Under the pieces are notes generated by a model. The model was given only the letters and a program-made list of their open reading frames with translations, had not been told where the DNA came from and ran no database searches. A DNA stretch of 64,000 bases from Bremia lactucae. Taxonomy: Eukaryota > Oomycota > Peronosporomycetes > Peronosporales > Peronosporaceae. Positions within the stretch are counted from its first letter, which is position 1. Each line of letters opens with the position of its first letter. The DNA lies in assembly GCF_004359215.1 (NCBI RefSeq), contig NC_090615.1, forward strand, positions 8,406,312-8,470,311, given 5' to 3'. Shown in pieces: positions 44,500 to 55,989 of the stretch. The position numbers were made by a program, and so were the translations under genes.

Positions 44500-44790
44500 T
44501 GGGAGGAAATAATGTCTTTAATAATTTTGACTTAATAGTTCCAGTATTATCAAATTTGGTAATATTGACGCAATAAGACATTAGTTCTATTAATTGGTTG
44601 ATCGTTACAGACACGATTAGGCGTTCGGCAAGGAGGCGCATCGCATAGTTAGTTATCAATTAATTAAAGTCGGTAAATAGAAGATCGTAATAAAAAAACT
44701 TAATATATTAATACAGTTTTACTTTAACCCTATTCTAAAGCCTTAAAATTTACCTTAGTAGCTAAGACTTCTTAGCTTTTTCTGGGTGTC
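44500..44790 (-). repeat. F2 LTR fragment upstream of the 436-codon gene
   Basis: In reverse orientation it matches the middle and end of F2 LTRs: GTAAAACTGTATTAATATAT, ATTACGATCTTCTAT, GCGCCTCCTTGCCGAACGCC and ATATTACCAAATTTG. It reads in the same direction as the gene and ends about 50 bases before the ATG. Confidence 0.7.
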
Positions 44791-45290
44791 AAAGTAATTT
44801 CTATTGAGATTCTGTTTTTAATCATATATTCCAGTGTGTGTGTGCCGGTGTGTCCCCATCGAAGGGGGGGGGGCATAATTCTCCTATAATAAAACAAAAT
44901 TAATATTCGAATCATAATATCACTATAGAAATTGCATAGTATCAGAGGTGCTTCTCACAATTATATATTCCTTCCTGCACCATTAGAAAATCGCAGCTAA
45001 TGTTTCCTAGAGATTGTAGTGCTGTCGTCTTCTAGACGAAGTAAGTCTTATCGGCTAGATCTACACCTTGTGCCTCATTCTCGGGCGGGTTTGATGGATC
45101 ACGAAATTTGGCGCATCAGAGCCATTGGACTTTTAGATTTAAAGGAGAATGAGGACCTATATGATCATTCATTAGCTTTTCACAAATGCACTTTTGACGT
45201 AAAATTAGTCAGAGAAACATTTAGCTTATTTTTACGTGTTTATTGCTTACAGGTGCTTAGCATAGAGGAGAATACCTCAAATTTGGTAGG
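44791..45290. other. Non-coding with poly-G run
   Basis: A GT-rich stretch and a run of nine or more G near 44865. A 110-codon frame at 45019-45351 (+) lacks coding character and overlaps the Gag-like pseudogene on the other strand. Confidence 0.3.
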
Positions 45291-45862
45291 TCATTTGGCA
45301 CAAAAATCCAGAACCGATTTTACGATAAGGAAAGTTTGGTTACCGATATGAAAGCTGGCCAAACTATTTCGGGGATCCATGATAGCTTCACTGTATTTAT
45401 ACATCACGATTAGAAGATTTTCGAAGGTGGCTTGCATTTTGTTACAGTTGCCGTCATTAATTCCGTGCCGTACAGCATCAGGCTTGTCGCACAATGCCCG
45501 TTTGTTGGATCAATAACACAATTAATACGATTCACCAAAAGTGAATTACGTTGAGAGAAGTTTGGATGGGAAATAATGCGCCATCATCCTTCCTCATGAG
45601 GTCGTTGTCCGCATCACTACTATGAGGTGACGGCAACGGTGTCGACTCATTGTAGTCGACAATGAGCGACGGATCAGCATCATTACTGTTAAAGTTGGAT
45701 GGATCCTTTAGCCCTGTTAACGCGACAGCAGCAGTAGCTGTCGGCGTTTCGACTAAGGCATTAGACGCGGCCGGCGAATTAACGCGGCGCGTGCGCTTCG
45801 TTTGAGGTTGAGTGGGCGTCTTCGCAGACGACCCACCAACGTGGCCCCTTTTTAGATGGCAT
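45291..45862 (-). pseudogene. Gag-like retroelement protein, frameshifted
   Basis: Starting at the ATG at 45860-45862. The intact version of the start, in the second block near 50036, reads MPPKRGHVGGSSAKTPTQP; here one extra A shifts it. Downstream frame: RRVNSPAASNALVETPTATA, DADPSLIVDYNESTPLPSPH, then a shift to AVRHGINDGNCNKMQATFEN and MYKYSEAIMDPRNSLASFHI. I take it as the N-terminal half of a gag of another element, but no defining Gag motif or zinc knuckle is present, so a host gene relic remains possible. Confidence 0.4.
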
Positions 45863-48800
45863 CTTTGGCGCCGTGTATGGAAACACAGGTCGCTATAGTA
45901 ATTGAGTTAACTAGCGGCGCGTAAAGCTGCTCGCAGTTCCTCTCTCCTCTTTGACGAATTTAAAAATGTAAATTCGTTCTTAAGGGGGGGGGGTGGTGTA
46001 CCGGGCTAAAGTTGCCCTAATGTTACACAGTCCCCGTTAAGTCCACGTGGTGTACTAAAGGGGATGGTCAATTACTAAATAATAGTAATTAGACCTAACA
46101 TTCGGGTGCGGTGCACATTTGTGACCAACCCTTGTGGATGGGATGCACATGGGTGCATTCACATTAGGAGGGAGACGCCAAGCGTCATCCATGGTGACGG
46201 CTAGCGTCATTCGTTACGCGAGGTATCTATAAAGATACGCTCGCAATACTTATTAAGTGTTATCTATAGAGATGACATTTTGATTGGTAAAAGTAGGTAT
46301 TTATATTTGATACGATTAAAATATAAATCAGTCTGAAAACTACTCCTACTTGATAAGTGCGCACGAGCAGCCGGATTACCGCTCCCGCGACGACACTTAA
46401 TCAAAGAACTTAGTGCGTTGGGTGAGGCCGCTAACGCGCCCACTCCCAACTACCTCACTGCACGCTAGAGAAGCAGGTTTAACCGCTTTCTCGCTGTGCT
46501 AGGGTGTGTGTCTAAGTAGAGCGTGGCCGCATTACGACGTGCCCGCCTACACTATACCAGTATGCTGTGACTTGTATTTCGCTGGCGCTACCGTCGTAAG
46601 TGATACGTAATCTCTTGTAGTCTTAAGGCATCGGAGAACACGAATCGCAGCTTTCCAATGCTGCTGGCCCGGATTCTCAAAGCAACGCGACAGCGGTGTG
46701 ACCACATACGCCACATCAGGACGCGTGCATGTTGCGATATACAGCAAACATCCGATTTAAGACCTGAATGGCTTCGACTGCATTTCTGCTCTCTCGCTAC
46801 TCGCGTTGGTGACTGCCTTATTCAAAGTTTTATACCCGATTCCCATGGGTTGACCACTGCCTTGGCATCTTGTTGCTTAAATCTTGTTACCACGTCGTCG
46901 ATGTACCGGGTCAGTCGGATCATGAGCACGTTGGCGTGGATGCCATGATCCACTTACATTCCAAGAACGAACGTGACCTTACCCCGTTCCTTCATCTGAA
47001 AGAATTTTTCACTGCTGTCTTGACTTGCTGGATCTTCCTGCTGATCTTGACGGCGATTACCATGTCGTCGACGTAGAGACATACATGGATGAAGTGCCAT
47101 TTCTGTCCCTTAACGTAGACGCACTGGTCTGCCCCGCAACTTCGAAATCCTATTTCAACGAACACTGGATGAAATGTCTTGTTGCAGCCTGGTTGAGACC
47201 GTAGATCGCCTTGTCCAGTTTGCACATCATGTTACTAGCGTTGACGATACCACATGGTACCTCCATATGTACACGTTCCTTGAGCTCGCTATTTAAAAAT
47301 GCATTGTCTGCGTCCAGTTGTTTAGTCAAATATATTTGCGCGACCACCACCGAAATCATTGCTCGAATAGAGTTCATGTTCGCTACCGGCGAGTACGTTT
47401 CAAGAAAATCGATTCCAAGCTTCTGCTTGAAACTTTTTGCCACGAGCCGGGCCTTGTAGCGTACTACCTGTCCGTGATCGTTGCGCTTCTTGGCAAATAC
47501 CCATCAGCACTCGATCGGTTGCACTACTTTCCTTTTTGGAACCAGCGACCATGAACCATTTGCCGAGTAAGCCTTGAGCTCCGTGCTCATAGCCTTTACC
47601 TGTTCCGTAGTTTCATCGCTATCCATAGCTTGTTGATATGTCGTTGGTGCATCATCTGCATCGCCTACATTTGCCGCGTAAGGAAGTACATCTTCTACAA
47701 GCAGGCAATCCCTCAATACTCATCAATACGAGATCGCTTAGGTGATGGCGGATAAAAATGATCATCATTGTCGGGATCATCCTCGCCATCCATCTTGTAC
47801 TCGTCAGCTATTTCGAGCCGTTACCAAGTAGGAAAATTGGCTCCCTTGTACGTAGAGAACGTTCTCTTTCGGGCCTGCACACTATGCTGTCGTTTGCCGT
47901 TGACTCATGTGCTCGCTTATATATCGCCAATTCTCGTCTTGACGATGCAGGCTAATTCTCATCATTTTGCATCTCAATGTCATTTTTTGAGTACTCTGTT
48001 GACTCCATCGGCTCATCCTCCTTGGGGGGACTTTTCTGGTCTTCAGGCTGAGCCACTTCATCAATACCCTTCATCACGTGATAACTTTTGTGCTTTCCGT
48101 CATAGACGTATCGTAATTTTCATTCACCTCGCGTTCATCAAGCCTCGCAGACCTTAGTTTCTTGATCTTATTAACTCTTAATAATATACGCGATAACCTT
48201 TCGTGTTGTCAGCATAGCCAAGGAACACCCAATTGAAGCTCTTTGGCTCCAACTTGGAGCGTTTAGAGTTGTCAACATTGGCATAACCCAACGATTCAAA
48301 CACTCGCAAGTGGTCCAGCCGAGGCTTCACCTTGTAGCCAATCTCATACGGAGACGCGTCAGCGTGCGTGCTGTTTGTTTTTCGGATGACAAAATACACT
48401 ACCGTGTTGACAGCCTCTACCCATCACAGAGCTGACACGCCCTTATAGTGCATCACGCTCCGCGCCTTTTCCATTACGGTTCGGCAATTCATCCATTCTG
48501 CTGAGGACTGTACGGCACGGTCTTTTGGTGCTGTACCGGCAGATTTTGTCCATGTTTTTGTTGACAAACTCGGTACCGTTGTCCGAGCGCAGAAATTTGA
48601 TGCGCTTTCCCCACTGGTTATCGTAGATGGCTTCGAGCAATTTAAACTTTCCGGCCCTTCGCTCTTTTTCATGAGAAAGTATTCTAAATATTAGTTCGAG
48701 TAGTCGTCCACAAAAGGAAGCACATACTTCGCTACACCCTTCGATTTCGTCTTCATTGGTCCCATTACATCCGCGTGCATAAGTTCCTGCACACGGGATG

Positions 48801-49974
48801 TCTATGCGACAGGAATGCGTCACCGTCTGCTTGCCATGTATGCATCCACTGCATAATGCTTTCGTCTTGCAGCTGGTAATTGGGATGCCTGTCGTCGCAC
48901 GCTGCGTCTTTGCCAGCGCGTCGTTGTTCGCGTGGCTCATGCAGGCGTGCCAAAGCCCCCACTCGCTATCGACATCCAAGTTCGCAACGTACTGCGCCAT
49001 CAACCGCTGGCATTCTTGCACGTAGGCTTTACCGACCTTTTTCCCCGAAGCGATTGTTTTATCCTTGTTCCAAATGGTACACGGTTTGTGTTCAAATTCA
49101 ACGTTGCGGTCACGCTCGGCAAGCTTTACGATCGACAATAGTCGCCTGTATAGTCCCGAGATGTGTAGAACGTCCAACATCCGAATGCGCTTACCGTTAA
49201 TACCCTCTAAACGCACTAATGCAGTTCCCGCCACACGGATCTTCTTGCCATCCGCAATGGTAACTTCAATACTTGAGGCCATGACCTTACAGTATTCAAG
49301 TCGTCCCGGTGTGGCGTCATGTGTTCCGTCGCACCACTGTCGATCATCCATCATGATGACTGACCACGAAGACAGCGTTCATCGTCCTTGCCGATGCTTT
49401 TCATACCCGGGCAGTCCTGCTTCATGTGACCAAACTTGTTGAAGTTAAAGCACTTGCCCTTTGAACAACTTCTTTTTTTTCGCACCGTTGCCCTGGCAGC
49501 CGTTGGTCCTGTCGCACAAGCCAAAATTACCGTGCTTCGAATTTTACATGTTTGCCTTTAACGCGCGTTCTGTTGCTTCCTTCTTGTTTGTCGCTCGTAT
49601 TCCTTGAGCAACTTTTCCTTCACCTCGACGAGCGTGACGTCCTTGGCGTTCGCTATGAAGGCAGGCTGCTCAGCAAAATTACAAGCTGCCGCGCCTAACC
49701 AATCGGCTCCACATGTGCTTGAATACCAATGATAAGCTCGTCGAAATTATCAAGAAGCTTGGTCATTGTCGCACCGTCGTCAATCTTGAAGTCATGAAGG
49801 CGGCGGGTCATCGAAATCCGATTGTGTATAGTTGTGCGGTTGTAAAAGTTCCACAGCGTGCACCATGCCTGCATGACCGTCGTTGCAGATCGAATCTTGG
49901 TGTGGTGTTCCAGCGCAAAGTCTTGAGCAATCAGGCCAAGTGCCTTCATGTCGTTCATCACTCACACCTCGGTT
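45803..49974. repeat. 4.17-kb block, copy 1
   Basis: Nearly identical to 49976-54145. Only a handful of differences were noticed (for example tttttagatgg against ttttaggtgg, cccactccc against cccaccccc, gatatacag against gatgtacag, and ctactttcc against cttctttcc). It ends ...CACCTCGGTT directly before a single N. Confidence 0.92.
46264..49961 (-). pseudogene. copia gag-pol, block 1
   Basis: Minus strand, in order: Gag (NDMKALGLIAQDFALEHHTK, MTRRLHDFKIDDGATMTKLL); a zinc knuckle KCFNFNKFGHMKQDC with its second Cys replaced by Phe; GAG-pre-integrase (WHACMSHANNDALAKTQ, CSGCIHGKQTVTHS); integrase (IKFLRSDNGTEFVNKNMDKI); RT (KSFKQKLGIDFLETYSPVAN, KQLDADNAFLNSELKERVHM, CLYVDDMVIAVK); and RNase H (LYIATCTRPDVAYVV). 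This is Ty1/copia order (IN before RT). The protease DSGAT is corrupted and several stops interrupt. The first residues of Gag are cut off by the block junction. Confidence 0.88.
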
Positions 49975-49975
49975 N
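49975..49975. other. Single N at block junction
   Basis: One undetermined base joins the two near-identical blocks, the mark of a contig join. Confidence 0.95.
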
Positions 49976-52900
49976 TGAGGTTGAGTGGGCGTCTTCGCAG
50001 ACGACCCACCAACGTGGCCCCTTTTAGGTGGCATCTTTGGCGCCGTGTATGGAAACACAGGTCGCTATAGTAATTGAGTTAACTAGCGGCGCGTAAAGCT
50101 GCTCGCAGTTCCTCTCTCCTCTTTGACGAATTTAAAAATGTAAATTCGTTCTTAAGGGGGGGGGTGGTGTACCGGGCTAAAGTTGCCCTAATGTTACACA
50201 GTCCCCGTTAAGTCCACGTGGTGTACTAAAGGGGATGGTCAATTACTAAATAATAGTAATTAGACCTAACATTCGGGTGCGGTGCACATTTGTGACCAAC
50301 CCTTGTGGATGGGATGCACATGGGTGCATTCACATTAGGAGGGAGACGCCAAGCGTCATCCATGGTGACGGCTAGCGTCATTCGTTACGCGAGGTATCTA
50401 TAAAGATACGCTCGCAATACTTATTAAGTGTTATCTATAGAGATGACATTTTGATTGGTAAAAGTAGGTATTTATATTTGATACGATTAAAATATAAATC
50501 AGTCTGAAAACTACTCCTACTTGATAAGTGCGCACGAGCAGCCGGATTACCGCTCCCGCGACGACACTTAATCAAAGAACTTAGTGCGTTGGGTGAGGCC
50601 GCTAACGCGCCCACCCCCAACTACCTCACTGCACGCTAGAGAAGCAGGTTTAACCGCTTTCTCGCTGTGCTAGGGTGTGTGTCTAAGTAGAGCGTGGCCG
50701 CATTACGACGTGCCCGCCTACACTATACCAGTATGCTGTGACTTGTATTTCGCTGGCGCTACCGTCGTAAGTGATACGTAATCTCTTGTAGTCTTAAGGC
50801 ATCGGAGAACACGAATCGCAGCTTTCCAATGCTGCTGGCCCGGATTCTCAAAGCAACGCGACAGCGGTGTGACCACATACGCCACATCAGGACGCGTGCA
50901 TGTTGCGATGTACAGCAAACATCCGATTTAAGACCTGAATGGCTTCGACTGCATTTCTGCTCTCTCGCTACTCGCGTTGGTGACTGCCTTATTCAAAGTT
51001 TTATACCCGATTCCCATGGGTTGACCACTGCCTTGGCATCTTGTTGCTTAAATCTTGTTACCACGTCGTCGATGTACCGGGTCAGTCGGATCATGAGCAC
51101 GTTGGCGTGGATGCCATGATCCACTTACATTCCAAGAACGAACGTGACCTTACCCCGTTCCTTCATCTGAAAGAATTTTTCACTGCTGTCTTGACTTGCT
51201 GGATCTTCCTGCTGATCTTGACGGCGATTACCATGTCGTCGACGTAGAGACATACATGGATGAAGTGCCATTTCTGTCCCTTAACGTAGACGCACTGGTC
51301 TGCCCCGCAACTTCGAAATCCTATTTCAACGAACACTGGATGAAATGTCTTGTTGCAGCCTGGTTGAGACCGTAGATCGCCTTGTCCAGTTTGCACATCA
51401 TGTTACTAGCGTTGACGATACCACATGGTACCTCCATATGTACACGTTCCTTGAGCTCGCTATTTAAAAATGCATTGTCTGCGTCCAGTTGTTTAGTCAA
51501 ATATATTTGCGCGACCACCACCGAAATCATTGCTCGAATAGAGTTCATGTTCGCTACCGGCGAGTACGTTTCAAGAAAATCGATTCCAAGCTTCTGCTTG
51601 AAACTTTTTGCCACGAGCCGGGCCTTGTAGCGTACTACCTGTCCGTGATCGTTGCGCTTCTTGGCAAATACCCATCAGCACTCGATCGGTTGCACTTCTT
51701 TCCTTTTTGGAACCAGCGACCATGAACCATTTGCCGAGTAAGCCTTGAGCTCCGTGCTCATAGCCTTTACCTGTTCCGTAGTTTCATCGCTATCCATAGC
51801 TTGTTGATATGTCGTTGGTGCATCATCTGCATCGCCTACATTTGCCGCGTAAGGAAGTACATCTTCTACAAGCAGGCAATCCCTCAATACTCATCAATAC
51901 GAGATCGCTTAGGTGATGGCGGATAAAAATGATCATCATTGTCGGGATCATCCTCGCCATCCATCTTGTACTCGTCAGCTATTTCGAGCCGTTACCAAGT
52001 AGGAAAATTGGCTCCCTTGTACGTAGAGAACGTTCTCTTTCGGGCCTGCACACTATGCTGTCGTTTGCCGTTGACTCATGTGCTCGCTTATATATCGCCA
52101 ATTCTCGTCTTGACGATGCAGGCTAATTCTCATCATTTTGCATCTCAATGTCATTTTTTGAGTACTCTGTTGACTCCATCGGCTCATCCTCCTTGGGGGG
52201 ACTTTTCTGGTCTTCAGGCTGAGCCACTTCATCAATACCCTTCATCACGTGATAACTTTTGTGCTTTCCGTCATAGACGTATCGTAATTTTCATTCACCT
52301 CGCGTTCATCAAGCCTCGCAGACCTTAGTTTCTTGATCTTATTAACTCTTAATAATATACGCGATAACCTTTCGTGTTGTCAGCATAGCCAAGGAACACC
52401 CAATTGAAGCTCTTTGGCTCCAACTTGGAGCGTTTAGAGTTGTCAACATTGGCATAACCCAACGATTCAAACACTCGCAAGTGGTCCAGCCGAGGCTTCA
52501 CCTTGTAGCCAATCTCATACGGAGACGCGTCAGCGTGCGTGCTGTTTGTTTTTCGGATGACAAAATACACTACCGTGTTGACAGCCTCTACCCATCACAG
52601 AGCTGACACGCCCTTATAGTGCATCACGCTCCGCGCCTTTTCCATTACGGTTCGGCAATTCATCCATTCTGCTGAGGACTGTACGGCACGGTCTTTTGGT
52701 GCTGTACCGGCAGATTTTGTCCATGTTTTTGTTGACAAACTCGGTACCGTTGTCCGAGCGCAGAAATTTGATGCGCTTTCCCCACTGGTTATCGTAGATG
52801 GCTTCGAGCAATTTAAACTTTCCGGCCCTTCGCTCTTTTTCATGAGAAAGTATTCTAAATATTAGTTCGAGTAGTCGTCCACAAAAGGAAGCACATACTT

Positions 52901-54145
52901 CGCTACACCCTTCGATTTCGTCTTCATTGGTCCCATTACATCCGCGTGCATAAGTTCCTGCACACGGGATGTCTATGCGACAGGAATGCGTCACCGTCTG
53001 CTTGCCATGTATGCATCCACTGCATAATGCTTTCGTCTTGCAGCTGGTAATTGGGATGCCTGTCGTCGCACGCTGCGTCTTTGCCAGCGCGTCGTTGTTC
53101 GCGTGGCTCATGCAGGCGTGCCAAAGCCCCCACTCGCTATCGACATCCAAGTTCGCAACGTACTGCGCCATCAACCGCTGGCATTCTTGCACGTAGGCTT
53201 TACCGACCTTTTTCCCCGAAGCGATTGTTTTATCCTTGTTCCAAATGGTACACGGTTTGTGTTCAAATTCAACGTTGCGGTCACGCTCGGCAAGCTTTAC
53301 GATCGACAATAGTCGCCTGTATAGTCCCGAGATGTGTAGAACGTCCAACATCCGAATGCGCTTACCGTTAATACCCTCTAAACGCACTAATGCAGTTCCC
53401 GCCACACGGATCTTCTTGCCATCCGCAATGGTAACTTCAATACTTGAGGCCATGACCTTACAGTATTCAAGTCGTCCCGGTGTGGCGTCATGTGTTCCGT
53501 CGCACCACTGTCGATCATCCATCATGATGACTGACCACGAAGACAGCGTTCATCGTCCTTGCCGATGCTTTTCATACCCGGGCAGTCCTGCTTCATGTGA
53601 CCAAACTTGTTGAAGTTAAAGCACTTGCCCTTTGAACAACTTCTTTTTTTTCGCACCGTTGCCCTGGCAGCCGTTGGTCCTGTCGCACAAGCCAAAATTA
53701 CCGTGCTTCGAATTTTACATGTTTGCCTTTAACGCGCGTTCTGTTGCTTCCTTCTTGTTTGTCGCTCGTATTCCTTGAGCAACTTTTCCTTCACCTCGAC
53801 GAGCGTGACGTCCTTGGCGTTCGCTATGAAGGCAGGCTGCTCAGCAAAATTACAAGCTGCCGCGCCTAACCAATCGGCTCCACATGTGCTTGAATACCAA
53901 TGATAAGCTCGTCGAAATTATCAAGAAGCTTGGTCATTGTCGCACCGTCGTCAATCTTGAAGTCATGAAGGCGGCGGGTCATCGAAATCCGATTGTGTAT
54001 AGTTGTGCGGTTGTAAAAGTTCCACAGCGTGCACCATGCCTGCATGACCGTCGTTGCAGATCGAATCTTGGTGTGGTGTTCCAGCGCAAAGTCTTGAGCA
54101 ATCAGGCCAAGTGCCTTCATGTCGTTCATCACTCACACCTCGGTT
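49976..54145. repeat. 4.17-kb block, copy 2
   Basis: Same content as 45803-49974. At its right end the sequence continues past CACCTCGGTT into genuine upstream copia Gag and leader sequence, so this is the copy with the natural right flank, while copy 1 has the natural left flank. Confidence 0.92.
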
Positions 54146-54200
54146 CTTTTTGCCTCTGGCCTTACCATCTGCACATGCGCTAGCAGCCCTTCCATGTCCG
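50435..54200 (-). pseudogene. copia gag-pol, block 2
   Basis: Same protein order and same lesions as block 1 (knuckle Cys to Phe, corrupted protease, same stops). Here the Gag start is extended: ITDMEGLLAHVQMVRPEAKR precedes the NDMKALGLIAQDF segment, interrupted by one stop. The shared lesions show that the two blocks are copies of one already dead element. Confidence 0.88.
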
Positions 54201-54470
54201 TAATCCGGTAACGTGTGTTCAACTAGCATTAGCGGTGAGTGGGAGTGTTAATATTACACTGCTTATGCATGTTGACCACACGTTACGGAATTACGGACAT
54301 GATAACGGACATGATTACGGACGGTACTGCGGATTACGGACATGACGTCACTATCTGACGTCATTTGATTACGACACTAAAGAAGCTTTTAGAATCATCT
54401 AGAAGCTTTTAGAATCATCTAGAAGCTCTTAAAAAGATCGAAGAGTTTTCATTGGCCTAGATAAATCAGT
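54190..54470. repeat. copia leader/LTR with inverted and tandem repeats
   Basis: 25-base arms 54193-54217 and 54277-54301 (CATGTCCGTAAT... against ...ATTACGGACATG) are reverse complements with two mismatches. The motif TTACGGACATGA recurs several times to 54345. A 20-base unit AGAAGCTTTTAGAATCATCT is repeated at 54381-54400 and 54401-54420 with a partial third copy. Probably the 5' LTR of the copia element (minus orientation); LTR ends not defined. Confidence 0.6.
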
Positions 54471-54559
54471 AGGACTAGTATAGTTTATCTAGTACATATG
54501 AAATAAGTGGCTTAGAGGTAGCAAAGCAATTTTCTAGACACTCCTCTCTAACAGGTCAA

Positions 54560-55547
54560 CAGCCGCACTGAAATCAATTTTTGTTTCATCTTCGGTGCAA
54601 AGAGCGTATTTGTAAACTCGAAATCGTGCTTTTGACGATCGGGCAGAACCACACGCTCAATGATGGTTCAGACACCTTTGATTGCAGCCTTGTTTCCGTT
54701 GACCACCAAAAGTTCATTTTCATCGCGCTCATTCAGCACCGTAAATTTGGCCTTGTCATTGCAAATGTGATGCGTCGCACCACTGTCGATCGCCAACATT
54801 CCAGGCATCTTGTTGCCTTTTAGTAATCCATGATCCAGTGTAACAGCAAACGCAAAGCGGTTGTACTCGTAGTCGTCAATTCGTGGTAGTAAGCGTTGTT
54901 TGCTCCGCATCTACGAGCTTGGTCGCTGCGTCGAGCATTACGATTTTCGTTCTTCTGCTTGGTCCAGCACCGCTCCGCCTAGTGCCTTAATTTCCCACAG
55001 TACGCACATTGTCGAGACTCACGCTCGGAACTAAAGGCTTACATAGCGTCTTTAGTCTTGATCATTGGAGCGTTTTCACAATACCGCTTGATGTGCGCAT
55101 TAGCAAGCTCTTTCACCACGTCCTGCATCCATAGCTCATCGTTGCTGATCTCCAAGTTGAGCACGACATTCTCGTAAATCTTCGGGAGACTGCACAGCAG
55201 GCAGATTACAACGTCTTCATCCTCCGTCTTCACGCCGATGCTGCTAAGCTTGGTGCTGATGTAGAGAACCTTGTTGCAGTGATGCAAAAAGTTGCCGCCT
55301 TCCGACATCTCCAGGCTGAATAGCTGGAGCTACAAGTAGATGCATCCAGCTTTCTCTGCGATCCACCGCATATAGTATTGATGTGCGTCCATGCGACCCA
55401 AGACTCTTCGCAGTCGTCAACCACGTGATGGTAAGCTGCGTTCATATGAAAGAGCATCAGACCAAACGCAATGTTGCTTGTCTGGACGTATTTGTCGGAG
55501 GCCACACTGACTTGGCCAGGAACACGCCACGCATGTAGCAAATTCAT
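54560..55547 (-). pseudogene. Second copia element, gag and protease remnant
   Basis: Minus strand: Gag-like [60 protein letters not shown]; a zinc knuckle CAYCGKLRH-stop-AERC; and protease MLAIDSGATHHICNDKAKFT with the DSGAT active site. Its integrase and RT are replaced by the leader of the neighbouring copia element. Frames shift several times. Confidence 0.75.
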
Positions 55548-55585
55548 GTGACGAAGTTGTCACCGTTATATTATTCGACGGAAAC

Positions 55586-55985
55586 TGTAACGGGGCACCT
55601 TTTGCTAGTACTGATAAGTACTAGTTGGTCCATCATGCGTGGTATAGAGGTTGTAATACACGCCTTTTTATATTGATGCCACAATTTTAAGTCTCATTTT
55701 TTTCTCACCGCTTAACCTTACACTGATTACAGTGTAGGTGAGGTGCCTTAAAACTTCACGAACACAAGGTCCAGAGGAAGGTTCCTAAGAGATCTTATCT
55801 TAGGGGGTCTAGACTAAGGCCTTAGAATAGAGAAGAGTAAAATTGTCTTAATGTATTATGCTCCTACGTAACGATCTTCTATCTTCTACTGACTATATTA
55901 TAGTGAAAGCAAACTATGTATGGCGCCTCTTGTGCACCGCACAAATCGTCTCTTATAACGAGTAGCGGGGCTTATTTATTTGGTA
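55586..55985 (+). repeat. F2 LTR, 5' end present
   Basis: Begins TGTAACGGGGCACC and contains GTCCAGAGGAAGGTTCC, CTCCTACGTAACGATCTTCT and GCACCGCACAAATCGTC, shared with the other F2 copies. Its right end runs into gypsy protease-like sequence without the CCGTTACA terminus. Confidence 0.7.
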
Positions 55986-55989
55986 ATTT

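Noticed and set aside
45019..45351. 110-codon plus-strand frame
   Set aside because: No domain and it overlaps a Gag-like frame on the other strand that has a second copy of its start.
48798..49442. Several plus-strand frames of 65-125 codons in the copia blocks
   Set aside because: Antisense shadows of copia integrase and Gag, repeated identically in both blocks.
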